DNA of 64,000 bases from Pseudonocardia endophytica (lineage in GTDB: Bacteria; Actinomycetota; Actinomycetes; Mycobacteriales; Pseudonocardiaceae): assembly GCF_004339565.1 (NCBI RefSeq), contig NZ_SMFZ01000002.1:124001-188000 (forward strand). Reading direction: 5' to 3'. A program made the translations under genes and the position numbers. This document shows positions 52,960 through 61,723 of the stretch, in pieces. A model generated the notes under the pieces. It did not search any database. It was not told where the DNA came from and saw nothing but the letters and a program-made list of their open reading frames with translations. Every line of letters begins with the position of its first letter. Position 1 is the first letter of the stretch.

Positions 52960-53365
52960 GGAACCGAGGCTAGCTAGCCTCCGGTGACGATGGAACGGAT
53001 CGTGTTGCGATGCCAGCCCGTGACCGCAGTCCTGGCAGCAGCATGGAGAATAGCGTGCACGAGAAATCTATGGTGCCGAAACATTCGAGACCCAATATGC
53101 ACCAACAGCGTTAACTCGCGATCAGCTGGATCAGCTAGAAGAAGCTAGCCGGATTATAGAGCCGCCGCCTCCGGGGCGCGCCCAGCCGTAGGCGCACGGG
53201 GCCGGGCCGGGCGGCGGTCGGGCGCTCGGTGAGCGCGAACTGGGCCACCTCGGCGCGGGGATCAGATCGTAGTGCGTCCTCACCTTCCGGCGAGTGCCTA
53301 CCGCGACCCGCAGGTACCGGAGTCGCTGGTTGAGGTCGCCGCGGGCTGTTACGTCTCAGGCGCCC
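52960..53365. other. Island non-coding stretch
   Basis: About 400 bp with no supported gene. The middle (53040-53160) is the most A/T-rich part of the window and includes GATCAGCTGGATCAGCTAG. It looks like remnant or regulatory DNA. Confidence 0.4.
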
Positions 53366-54271
53366 CTACTCGAAGTAGTCTTCGTCGAGTTTGACGACGG
53401 AGTACATCTGGACGGTCTGCACCCCGACGCCGTGTCTAATCATGAGGGTGGTCAGCCGTTCGCCGTCGATTAGAATGATACTGGCATTGACCGACTGCGC
53501 GTACGCCGTCGCGTCTCGGGTGAAGTTGCTCGTGGTGATGAAGACGCCCTGGTTTGCCTGGTGACCGTGGAGAGCGCCAACGAATCCCTGTACTTCGGGT
53601 CGGCCGACTGAGTTGCCAGCGGCATAGCGCTTAGCCTGGACGTAAATGCGAGCGAGGCCAAGGGCGTCTTGGTCGATGACGCCATCGACTCCGCCGTCCC
53701 CGCTACCGCCGATCCGACGGGCGCGTTGTTCGACCCCGCCGTACCCCATGGCGACAAGGACATCGAGCACCGATTGCTCGAGAAACTCAGGGTTGGCCGA
53801 CCGGAGGCGTTCGAGTAGCTGAGCTGCGACCTCGGTATGGACTCGGTTGATTCCGTCATCGATCTGCTCGATGGGGTCGAGGTCGTCGTGCCTCACAGCG
53901 ACTGCGGTAGGCAAGTCTGGCGCCGTGCCGGAGCGTCGTGCGGGAACGTGGTCTCGGTACGCGGGTACCTGGCGAAGATGGTGCTCGGCCAGGACGGTCG
54001 GGTGGTCGGCAAGGAGCTGCTCACCGAGGGCCGTGATGACGTAAGAGCCGCGCCTGGGTCGCTCGAGCGCGTTGGCGCGAGTCAGGGACGAGACGGCCCA
54101 GTTGATCCGGTTGCGGAAGCGGAGTTGGCCTGAGTCGATCGTTTCGCTGCGCTGCTCGTCACTGAGGCCGACATGATCAGCGACGTAGTCCTGTAGATCT
54201 CGAGCTTGGCGGGTGGAACCGTCGCTGAGTACACGCAGGACCGGAACGAGAAAGCCGTCCCAGGTCGGCAT
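53366..54271 (-). CDS. mrr: Mrr-type restriction endonuclease (type IV)
   Basis: 301 residues, collinear with E. coli Mrr (304). An N-terminal winged-helix Mrr_N domain (1-95; PTWDGFLVPVLRVLSDG, SGQLRFRNRINWAVSSL) precedes the C-terminal nuclease domain (160-301). The PD-(D/E)xK core is GGSGDGGVDGVI with Asp196, then VQAKRY with Gln212 and Lys214; VFITTSNFT and the final KLDEDYFE also match. E. coli Mrr cuts methylated DNA and responds to foreign methyltransferases. ATG at 54271 fits the family; GTG at 54298 is an alternative. Confidence 0.92.
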   Translation of the reverse strand: MPTWDGFLVPVLRVLSDGSTRQARDLQDYVADHVGLSDEQRSETIDSGQLRFRNRINWAVSSLTRANALERPRRGSYVITALGEQLLADHPTVLAEHHLRQVPAYRDHVPARRSGTAPDLPTAVAVRHDDLDPIEQIDDGINRVHTEVAAQLLERLRSANPEFLEQSVLDVLVAMGYGGVEQRARRIGGSGDGGVDGVIDQDALGLARIYVQAKRYAAGNSVGRPEVQGFVGALHGHQANQGVFITTSNFTRDATAYAQSVNASIILIDGERLTTLMIRHGVGVQTVQMYSVVKLDEDYFE

Positions 54272-54565
54272 CGCACTAATCCGTCGCTCTGCACTCACCG
54301 ACAGGAGACTAGATCCCCTCCCGAGGCGGCCCACTACGGGGCAGTGGGCGTGGAGCGGGTGGAGGGCTTGTCGATGCCGACAACGGTGGCGTCGCCGAAC
54401 GTGAGACGCAACTCATGGCATAGATAGCCGCGAGTTCACGACGCGCACATCCGGACCGATAACCAAATTGACCTCGCGCGCCAGGATTGTGTGCCCACTC
54501 GTCTGGCCCTGTCCGGCGTCGTCGCACCGACTTACCGTCGGTAGGGGACGGCACAGGGGGTTCGT

Positions 54566-56140
54566 GTGGCGCAGCGCCGATACGACCATGAGCAATGGGC
54601 ACGGCAGCAGGCGAAGGCGGCGGAGCGCGAGCAGCGCGCGGCGGTCGCGGCGGACAAGGCCGCTGAGCGCGAGCGGAAGCAAGCCGACGCCGCCGCCGGC
54701 AAGCAGCGCGCCCAGGAGCTGAACGGTGCGACCGCGGCGATCATCGAACGCCTCGAATCCATCCTGGTCCGCGGACTGGCGCGTCCTTCCCGGCTGGACC
54801 TGACGACGTTGCTGCGTCGTGATCGGCTCGCACCGCTTGATCTGGGTTCGCGGGATCGGCCCGATCCCCGTCCTCAGTGGGAGGACTACGCGCCACAGGA
54901 GCCCGCCGCGATCAGCGCGCTGTTCGGCGGACGCGGGCGTCACGAACGACGCGTCGAGCAGGCCACCGCCGAGTTCCACGACGCCGTCGCGGAACACGAG
55001 AGAGCTGAGGCGCTTCGACAACAGTGGGTGCGCGAGGCACGCGCGCGCCACCAGGGGACCGTCGAGCAGCACGCCGCCGAGGTAGCGGAGCACAACGCGA
55101 AGATCGGATCGCTGCAGGCGGGCCTCGTGGAGCGTGACCGGGCCAGCGTCGAGACTTACCTCGAGGAGGTACTGGCCCGCACGGTGCTACCGGACGACGT
55201 CCCGCACCGGGCGGAGGTCGCGTACTCGCCGCTGGGAGAGCAGGCGGTAGTCCGATTCGAGCTACCGCCGGTCGACGTCGTTCCGGCGACGGCGAACCAC
55301 ACGTTCGTCGGGACGACAGGTGAGATCCGGGAGAAGAAGCGACCCGACGCCGAGTTCCGGCGTCTCTATCGCTCTGTCGTCAGTCAGATCGCTCTGTTGT
55401 ATATGCGCGATCTGCTTGACGCCGACGCCGCGTTGCAGAACGTCGAGCTGAGCGGGCACGTGCATGCTGTTGATCCGGCTACCGGGCACCGCGGTTACCC
55501 GTGCCTAATCAGCTTTGCTGTGGACCGCGAGCGGTACGAGACACTCAACCTCCGCGACGTCACGCCGGCCGCGTGCCTCACGCACCTGAACGCGCTGGTG
55601 TCGGCCCATCCACACGCAGTCGAGGCTGTGACCCCGGTCCGCGACTTCGATCTCGCTCGGTACTCGTTCGTCGAGAGTGTCGACGTCGTCGCGGGCCTTG
55701 ACTCGCGCACCGACCTCACCCAGATGACGCCGACGGAGTTCGAGCACTTCGTACGGCAGCTGTTCGAGGCCCGCGGTCTCGAGGGTTGGACGACAGACCG
55801 GGTCGGCGATGATGGTGTCGACGCCGTCGTCCTCAACCGCGACCCGATCGTCGGCGGCCTGACGATCGTGCAGGCGAAGAAGTACACGCGGGTACTGGGC
55901 GTCCAGCACATCCGCGAGCTGGTCGGCGCAATGGACGAGAAGCGAGCCGGCCGCGGCATTCTGGTCACGACCTCATGGTTCGCGTCCGGCTGCTGGACGA
56001 AAGCAACCGAGAACGGCCGAGTCGAGCTCATCGATGGCCCGCGGCTCCGGTGGCTGTGCCAGGAGCATCTCGGTAGAGATGTGCTCGTGGCGACGCCCGT
56101 CGGCCGGGCCACCGTGTGGAGCCCGCCCGCGACCTCGTAA
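54566..56140 (+). CDS. Coiled-coil protein with C-terminal Mrr-like nuclease domain
   Basis: 524 residues from GTG at 54566. An N-terminal Ala/Arg/Glu/Gln-rich coiled coil (about 5-60), a second helical section (about 130-200), a middle domain of unknown type (about 205-385), and an Mrr-like nuclease domain (about 392-505). The catalytic pattern is GDDGVDAVV (Asp419), then VQAKKYTR (Gln436, Lys438), and RGILVTTSWF follows. No methyltransferase or helicase is adjacent. It is divergent from mrr across 294 bp that include TTGACC. Probably a modification-dependent or stress-activated nuclease of the defence type; the target is unknown. Confidence 0.8.
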   Translation: MAQRRYDHEQWARQQAKAAEREQRAAVAADKAAERERKQADAAAGKQRAQELNGATAAIIERLESILVRGLARPSRLDLTTLLRRDRLAPLDLGSRDRPDPRPQWEDYAPQEPAAISALFGGRGRHERRVEQATAEFHDAVAEHERAEALRQQWVREARARHQGTVEQHAAEVAEHNAKIGSLQAGLVERDRASVETYLEEVLARTVLPDDVPHRAEVAYSPLGEQAVVRFELPPVDVVPATANHTFVGTTGEIREKKRPDAEFRRLYRSVVSQIALLYMRDLLDADAALQNVELSGHVHAVDPATGHRGYPCLISFAVDRERYETLNLRDVTPAACLTHLNALVSAHPHAVEAVTPVRDFDLARYSFVESVDVVAGLDSRTDLTQMTPTEFEHFVRQLFEARGLEGWTTDRVGDDGVDAVVLNRDPIVGGLTIVQAKKYTRVLGVQHIRELVGAMDEKRAGRGILVTTSWFASGCWTKATENGRVELIDGPRLRWLCQEHLGRDVLVATPVGRATVWSPPATS

Positions 56141-56300
56141 CGATCGACCGCAGAGCCGCTCTCGACATGCTGGGTCCGTTCGAGAGGCTGTGGAATCAAC
56201 CGTGGTGCGAACGACCGGCGTCTGCGGAGGTTCACGGCAACTGTGGATGCCATCCGGCACACAGTCGGCGCTGGTTGTGGCCCTGGTTATCGCCGGCCGC

Positions 56301-56347
56301 CCGCCTTGTAAGCGGTAGGTCGTCGGTTCGATCCCGACCTCCGGCTC
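56301..56347 (+). repeat. attR: displaced 3' part of tRNA-Thr
   Basis: Identical to 52010-52056. The sequence upstream lacks an acceptor 5' strand and D arm, so this is not a functional tRNA. The 160 bp before it (56141-56300) and 180 bp after it (56348-56527) contain no supported gene. Confidence 0.9.
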
Positions 56348-56527
56348 CAGTTCTGAGCGGCATTCTTGCGATGGCGATGATCGCCCACCGCACGGACGTG
56401 ACACCGTTCTCTGGTCGTCCAGCGCGTCCCGGACGGCTGCGCCGCGTCGGCCGGCTCGACCCTCTGGCGACCGCGGAATCAGGTGGTGGCCGCAGGGCCG
56501 GGGCGGGCGTGGTCGCCGGTCGCCCGA

Positions 56528-57640
56528 TCAGTGTTCGTGGACGATCACGCCGCGCAGGTTCTCGCCGGCGATCAGGTCGTCGTAGCCCTGGTTGACCTTG
56601 TCGAGGGTGTAGGTGCGGGTTATCAGCCCGTCGAGCTGCAGGTCCCCGAGCCGGTAGAGCCCGAGCAGGCGGGGGATGTCGGCGGTGGGGTTGCAGTCGC
56701 CGAACAGGCTGCCCCGGATCGTCTTCTTCCACAGCGTCGCTTGCGTACCGGATAGCTCGATGGTCCTGGTGTCGAACTCGCCGAGCGCGACCAGCACGAC
56801 GACGCCGGCCTTGCCGATCGCGTCGAACGCATCGGACACGACCTCGGAGGTCGTCTTTCCGACGGTCACGATCGCCTTCGCAGCGCCCACCCCGCGGGTC
56901 AGTGATCTCGCCAGCTCCCTGGCCTCGTCGCCTGTGCGGACCGCATGGGTGGCGCCGAACTGGAGGGCGGCCTGCCGTTTTCCTGCGACCGGGTCGACCG
57001 CGATCACGTGTACCGCGCCGGCGTGTCGGGCGCCCTGCACGGCGTTCAGCCCGATGCCACCCGTTCCGTAGACGATGACGGTCTCGCCGGCGCGGACGTC
57101 CGCGGCGTTGACCGCGGCACCCCAGCCGGTCGTGACACCGCATCCGACCAGCGCGGCCTTGTCGAGTGGGAGGTCGTCGTCGATGCGGACCGCGGAGGTT
57201 TCGTGGATGACGCCGTACTGGCTGAAGGTGCCGAGCATGCACATCGCGCCGTAACGCCCGGCGGGCCCGGACAGGGGCCAGCGCTGGCCGGGCAGGAAGC
57301 CGCGCATGATGTTCTCGCCCATGTCGCAGATCGCCTGCTGGCCGGTGGCGCACCAGTGGCAGTGCCCGCAGCTGGGGATGAACGAACAGACGATGTGGTC
57401 GCCGGGGCTCACGCGCGTCACGCCGGGCCCGACGTCCTCGACCACACCGGAGCCCTCGTGGCCGAGCACGAGCGGGAGCCAGCCGGCCAGGTCACCCTGC
57501 ATCACGTGCAGGTCCGAGTGGCAGAGCCCGGCGTGGGTGTAGCGGACGAGCACCTCGCCCTCGCCGGGTCCGGCGACGTCGAGCTCGACGAGGTCGAGCG
57601 GCTTACCCGCCTCGTGGATCACGGCCGCGGTGGTCTTCAT
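56528..57640 (-). CDS. NDMA-dependent, zinc-containing alcohol dehydrogenase
   Basis: 370 residues, medium-chain dehydrogenase. Catalytic zinc ligands are in GLCHSDLHVM and GHEGSGVVEDVG; structural zinc cysteines are in PSCGHCHWCATGQQAIC; the nucleotide fold is YGTGGIGLNAVQGA. The sequence fits the actinobacterial group that keeps NAD bound and needs an external acceptor, mycofactocin in vivo. ATG at 57640 follows GAGGATCG. It lies 75 nt after the crotonase gene and is probably co-transcribed. Confidence 0.88.
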   Translation of the reverse strand: MKTTAAVIHEAGKPLDLVELDVAGPGEGEVLVRYTHAGLCHSDLHVMQGDLAGWLPLVLGHEGSGVVEDVGPGVTRVSPGDHIVCSFIPSCGHCHWCATGQQAICDMGENIMRGFLPGQRWPLSGPAGRYGAMCMLGTFSQYGVIHETSAVRIDDDLPLDKAALVGCGVTTGWGAAVNAADVRAGETVIVYGTGGIGLNAVQGARHAGAVHVIAVDPVAGKRQAALQFGATHAVRTGDEARELARSLTRGVGAAKAIVTVGKTTSEVVSDAFDAIGKAGVVVLVALGEFDTRTIELSGTQATLWKKTIRGSLFGDCNPTADIPRLLGLYRLGDLQLDGLITRTYTLDKVNQGYDDLIAGENLRGVIVHEH

Positions 57641-57715
57641 CGATCCTCTTCCCAATCCTTCGGAACCGTTCGTCGCAGCGCGGGGAGCGCTACCGGCCAC
57701 GGTCGGCTGCGTTCT

Positions 57716-58501
57716 TCATCGGCCCCTGAAGACCGCTGTCCGCTTCTCGGTGAACGCCGCTCGGCCTTCCGCGTAGTCGGCGGTCCGGGCATGCGACTGC
57801 TGCAGTCCGGCCTCCAGGTCGAGCTGCTCGGCCAATCGAGCCTGGGCCGCGGCGGTCAGTGCGTACTTCATGTTCCCGACAGCCACGGTCGGGCCAGATG
57901 CCAGGCGTCGGGCGAGATCGGCTGCCGCGTCGTGGAGTTCACGGCCGGGGTGCACGGAGTTGACCAGGCCCCACTGTTCCGCTGTCGGCGCTGGGAGCTT
58001 CTCTCCGAGCATGCAGAGGGCGTTCGCACGGGCCAGGCCGACACGCTCGGCGAGGAATGCCGTGGCCCCGGCGTCGGGCATCACCCCGATCCGGACGAAC
58101 GCGAGCAGCAGGTACGCGTCGTCGGATGCCAGTACCAGGTCGCACGCGAGAGCGAGGGAGACACCCAGGCCGGCGCACGCGCCGTGCACGGCGGCCACGA
58201 ACGGCTTCTGGCTGCTGCGGATCTGCAGGATCACCGGGTTGTAGATCGTCCTCAGCCATGACGAGAGGTCCGGGTCACCGTCGCGCGTCGTGTCCCGGGG
58301 CACGGTCACGTCCGCCCCGGAGCTGAACGCTTTGCCGGCCCCGGTCACGAGTACCGAGCGGACCGACGAGTCCTCGTCGGCCCGCCGAACGGCAGCCAGC
58401 AGCTCCCGGCCCATGTCCGGGGTCCACGCGTTGAGCGCCTGCGGGCGGTTCAGCTCGATATGGGCGACCGCGGCGGCGACGGTGTAGCGGACGTCCGACA
58501 T
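57716..58501 (-). CDS. Enoyl-CoA hydratase/isomerase (crotonase family)
   Basis: 261 residues. Oxyanion-hole segments are GKAFSSGADVT (about 55-65) and HGACAGLGVSLALACDL (about 105-121). The acid pair of classical hydratases is not fully clear (GVMPDAGATAFL region), so an isomerase or hydratase role is open. It should serve CoA-ester degradation in this cluster. ATG at 58501 has GGAGGAGCC directly before it. Confidence 0.85.
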   Translation of the reverse strand: MSDVRYTVAAAVAHIELNRPQALNAWTPDMGRELLAAVRRADEDSSVRSVLVTGAGKAFSSGADVTVPRDTTRDGDPDLSSWLRTIYNPVILQIRSSQKPFVAAVHGACAGLGVSLALACDLVLASDDAYLLLAFVRIGVMPDAGATAFLAERVGLARANALCMLGEKLPAPTAEQWGLVNSVHPGRELHDAAADLARRLASGPTVAVGNMKYALTAAAQARLAEQLDLEAGLQQSHARTADYAEGRAAFTEKRTAVFRGR

Positions 58502-58607
58502 GGCTCCTCCAGCTCGACACGGTCCTGCGGTGACCGCTCGAATCCTTGCCCAGACCGGGGAGCGATCTTCGCGTCAGATCCGGACGATCGACGCGGCGTG
58601 TGTGCCG

Positions 58608-58625
58608 ATCTGACACGAACCGTGT
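58608..58625. promoter_or_regulatory. Candidate regulator site upstream of the crotonase operon
   Basis: ATCTGACACGA (58608-58618), extending into the palindrome ACACG-AAC-CGTGT (58613-58625). The 11-mer recurs at 60547-60557. Confidence 0.5.
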
Positions 58626-58693
58626 TCATGTCGTCACGGGCGTAGCCGGCGTTGGACGAGAGAGCGCCGGGACGTGCGGCCGGTGCGACCGTT

Positions 58694-60460
58694 TCAGAAG
58701 GTGGTGTTCTCCAGGTCGACGCCCCCGGCTCGCAGTTTCCGGTAGAACGTCGATCGGGACACCCCGGCCAGCCGGGCGGCTTCGGTCTTGTTGCCGTTGC
58801 AGTCGGCGAGCGCGTTGAGCAGAGTGCTGATCTCCGCTCGCTCGAACCGGGAGAGCTGCCGTCGCGAGGCATCCGTGGCGAGCTCGGGCGGGATGTCCGA
58901 GAGCCGGATGGGGGCGACGGCCGGTCGGCCGGTCGTGATCCGCTCGATGACGCCTTCCAGCTCGCGGACGTTGCGAGGCCAGAGCAGCCGGGTCAGGAGC
59001 TGCGTGACTTCCGGGGTGAGGCGCCTGTGCCCGGCGAAATGACCGGCCAGCGCCGGGACGTCTTCGATCCGGTCCCGCAGTGGGGCGAGGACGACCTCGA
59101 CGGCGTCGAGCTGTGGTGTCGAACCATCCCGGGGCTGAGTCCCGGTCACGCTCGTCACCAGGACTCGCCAGCCGCGGGCGACCGCGGTGCGGAGGAGCCC
59201 GCCGACCGGTTTGCGCTCGGACTCCGAGAGGAGATTGAGGTGCTGGAGCAGGAGAGTTCCGGGTTCGCCGGCGAGTGTCGTGCGTAATCCGTCGTACCAG
59301 GCGAGCAGGCCGTCGCTGTCGATGGCGGCGCAGTCGCGGGTGTGCAGCTCGCGTGGGGGGCCGGCCCGGTGGACCGAGCGGGCGAGGGCGGTCTTTCCCA
59401 CCCCCTGCTCGCCGGTGATCAGTACGACGCTGTGCTCGGATGCTTCTCGGCAGGCCCGGAACGCTGAGCGCAGCCCGGCGCTGTCTCCGGCCAGCCCGGG
59501 TCGATGTTCGTCCGGTGGCGGCGCCGTCCGCCTCGCGCCTGCTGGTCGACCGCGACCGGACGGTCGGATCTGGAGCATCACGCCGAGGACTTCGCCGCCG
59601 TCGTGGATCGCGGTCATCGACGTGGCCAGGGTCTGGCCGTCGGCGAGTTGGAGCTCCTCGTCGACAGTGCCGGAGGTGTTCAGGGCCCGGCTGGCCCGTT
59701 CCCACAACAACGGCTGGTCGAATCCTTCGAGGAGCCGTCCGGCCCGCGGATCGGCGAGCATCAGCCGCTCGCTCACGACCACGATCCCGGCGGTCGAGCG
59801 GCGCGCGGCGAGGAAGTGCCGCAGCAGGGCCTGCTCGCGCGGGCCCTGCTGCTCGTACATGCTCTGCTCGATCTTCTCGGCAGTCTGTGTGGCGAGCAGG
59901 GTGATCAGCTTGTTGTCGTGATCGGCCGCGCAGGTGATGTCCAGGACCCCGATCATCCGGCGCGCGAGCGGGTCCCGGATCGGCACTCCGACACAGGTGA
60001 ACTCGCCGAGGATGTCGGCGAAGTGCTCTCGCCCGTTGACCCGCACCACCCGACCGAGCTCGACGGCGGTGCCGAGGCCGTTCGTGCCGATGGCGTCCTC
60101 GGAGAAGACGTGTCCGCGATCGGCGGAGACCTTGTCCAACAGCTGCAGCATCTGGGGAGTGTCGGTCCAGCGCGCCAGGATGCGTGCCTCGTCGTCGGTC
60201 ACCAGGAAGCCGAGTCCGAGGTCGCCCGAATTCGTCGTGAGGTGATGCAGCACGGGTTCGGCCGCGCGCAACAGCCGGCCGTCGGGGTTGACGTCGTCGG
60301 GCTGGTAGAGCGGGCTGAACGCGTCGGGCTGAATCGACAAGGTCACCGATCGGCGCCAGGACTGCAGGATGTCCGATCGGACCCCGCGGGGCTCTCCACC
60401 CTCGGACAGGAAGCGGTCACGGTTGCGCGCGAGTGCGTTGTCCAGTCTGTTGGACGGCAT
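58694..60460 (-). CDS. AcoR-like GAF/AAA/Fis regulator without GAFTGA
   Basis: 588 residues. GAF sensor (about 70-215; GTNGLGTAVELGRVVRV, and VGVPIRDPLARRMIGVLDIT). A shortened AAA domain has Walker A GEQGVGKT (about 365). The C-terminal Fis-type HTH NKTEAARLAGVSRSTFYRKL ends near 578. The sigma-54 contact motif GAFTGA is missing, as expected in actinobacteria that lack sigma-54. Probably senses a pathway alcohol or ketone and controls the flanking operons. ATG at 60460 follows GAAGGAGTCC. Confidence 0.88.
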   Translation of the reverse strand: MPSNRLDNALARNRDRFLSEGGEPRGVRSDILQSWRRSVTLSIQPDAFSPLYQPDDVNPDGRLLRAAEPVLHHLTTNSGDLGLGFLVTDDEARILARWTDTPQMLQLLDKVSADRGHVFSEDAIGTNGLGTAVELGRVVRVNGREHFADILGEFTCVGVPIRDPLARRMIGVLDITCAADHDNKLITLLATQTAEKIEQSMYEQQGPREQALLRHFLAARRSTAGIVVVSERLMLADPRAGRLLEGFDQPLLWERASRALNTSGTVDEELQLADGQTLATSMTAIHDGGEVLGVMLQIRPSGRGRPAGARRTAPPPDEHRPGLAGDSAGLRSAFRACREASEHSVVLITGEQGVGKTALARSVHRAGPPRELHTRDCAAIDSDGLLAWYDGLRTTLAGEPGTLLLQHLNLLSESERKPVGGLLRTAVARGWRVLVTSVTGTQPRDGSTPQLDAVEVVLAPLRDRIEDVPALAGHFAGHRRLTPEVTQLLTRLLWPRNVRELEGVIERITTGRPAVAPIRLSDIPPELATDASRRQLSRFERAEISTLLNALADCNGNKTEAARLAGVSRSTFYRKLRAGGVDLENTTF

Positions 60461-60518
60461 CGCGGACTCCTTCGTCCCGAATCCGAGGGTGACGGCACAC
60501 GAGTGACCGCGAACGTAA

Positions 60519-60559
60519 CGTCGTGTGTCGAAGCTCAACCGCGTCAATCTGACACGACG
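60519..60559. promoter_or_regulatory. Candidate operator between the AcoR-like gene and the SDR gene
   Basis: Inverted repeat CGTCGTGT (60519-60526) and ACACGACG (60552-60559) in the divergent 206-bp gap. It includes the second copy of ATCTGACACGA (60547-60557). Confidence 0.5.
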
Positions 60560-60666
60560 CACCCCCGCACAACGGCCCGTATCGCTACACGCCGGAGCTT
60601 GTGTCCGCCCTCACGATGGGCGCCGTTCGTAGCCGAGCGCAACGTCGACGATGAGGAGTGCGCCAC

Positions 60667-61497
60667 ATGGGACGGGTTGACGGCAAGGTCGCGCTGGTCA
60701 CCGGAGCGGCCCGAGGGCAGGGACGGTCACACGCCCGCCGGCTCGCCGAGGAGGGCGCGGACATCATCGCGGTGGACGTCTGCCGCGATATCGAGACCGT
60801 CGAGTACGCGGGGGCCAGGCCGGAGGAGCTCAAGGAGACCGCGGCCCAGGTCGAGGCCCTCGACCGTCGCATCGTCACGCGCGAGGTGGACACGCGGGAC
60901 TTCGCCGGTGTGCAGCAGGCGGTCCAGGACGGCGTGAGCGAGTTCGGGCGCATCGACATCGTGGTCGCCAACGCGGGCATCCTGACGATGGCACGGTGCT
61001 GGGAGATCACCGACGAGCAGTGGGACACGATCGTCGACGTCAACCTCAAGGGTGTCTGGCACGCCGCGAAGGCGGCGATCCCCACGATGATCGAGCAGGG
61101 CGACGGCGGGTCGATCATCATGACCAGCTCGATCGCCGGCCTCGGGCCGCTGCCCGGCATGGCCCACTACGGCGCGGCCAAGCACGGGGTCACCGGCCTG
61201 GCCCGGACCATGGCCAACGAGCTGGCGGAGTACAGCATCCGGGTCAACTCGGTGCACCCGACATCGGTGCACACGCCGATGATCGACAACGAGACCATCT
61301 ACCGGGCGTTCCGGCCCGACCTGGACAACCCGACGCTCGAGGACGCCAAGGTCGGGTTCGCCACGCTGAACAAGCTGCCGATCCCGTGGGTGGAGCCGGT
61401 CGACATCAGCAACGCGGTGCTCTACCTCGCCTCGGACGAGGCCCGATACGTCACCGGCGTCCAGCTCCCGGTCGACGGTGGGTGGACCCAGCGCTGA
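60667..61497 (+). CDS. Mycofactocin-type SDR oxidoreductase
   Basis: 276 residues. Cofactor motif TGAARGQGRSHARRLAEEGA (about 13-32), NAG in VVANAGIL, catalytic Ser in MTSSIAG and Tyr-Lys in YGAAK. The insertion after the second strand (VCRDIETVEYAGARPEELKE) is the mark of SDRs that hold NAD tightly and pass electrons to mycofactocin. It should oxidise an alcohol to a ketone. ATG at 60667 has GAGGAG upstream. Confidence 0.88.
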   Translation: MGRVDGKVALVTGAARGQGRSHARRLAEEGADIIAVDVCRDIETVEYAGARPEELKETAAQVEALDRRIVTREVDTRDFAGVQQAVQDGVSEFGRIDIVVANAGILTMARCWEITDEQWDTIVDVNLKGVWHAAKAAIPTMIEQGDGGSIIMTSSIAGLGPLPGMAHYGAAKHGVTGLARTMANELAEYSIRVNSVHPTSVHTPMIDNETIYRAFRPDLDNPTLEDAKVGFATLNKLPIPWVEPVDISNAVLYLASDEARYVTGVQLPVDGGWTQR

Positions 61498-61723
61498 TCC
61501 CGACCGGGCGGGCGATCACCCAGCCCGGTATCCGACCTGACCGCTGCGACCACGACAGGGCCCGTTTGCTCGTCGGGGCCGTCCGCGGTGCGCCCGCGCG
61601 CGCTCGTGGCGCGCGGCACGGCACGCGACCAGCGGTGACCCCCGTCCGGACCGACGGCCACCGCGCGCTGGTCGCGACCACACATCACTGATTCGACCCA
61701 TGCCCACTGAAGGAGAGTTGACC

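Larger units (their letters stand above)
52010..56347. mobile_element. Genomic island in tRNA-Thr with two Mrr-family nucleases
   Basis: About 4.3 kb bounded by perfect 47-bp repeats of the tRNA 3' part. Base composition is visibly lower in GC and codons are less biased than in flanking genes. Contents: two small unknown genes, mrr, a coiled-coil/Mrr-domain gene and several intergenic stretches. No integrase, transposase or DNA methyltransferase is visible, so movement must depend on helpers elsewhere or the integrase has been lost. Confidence 0.85.

Noticed and set aside
56301..56347. A second tRNA-Thr gene
   Set aside because: Only the anticodon-stem-to-3'-end part is present; the sequence upstream cannot form an acceptor 5' strand or D arm.
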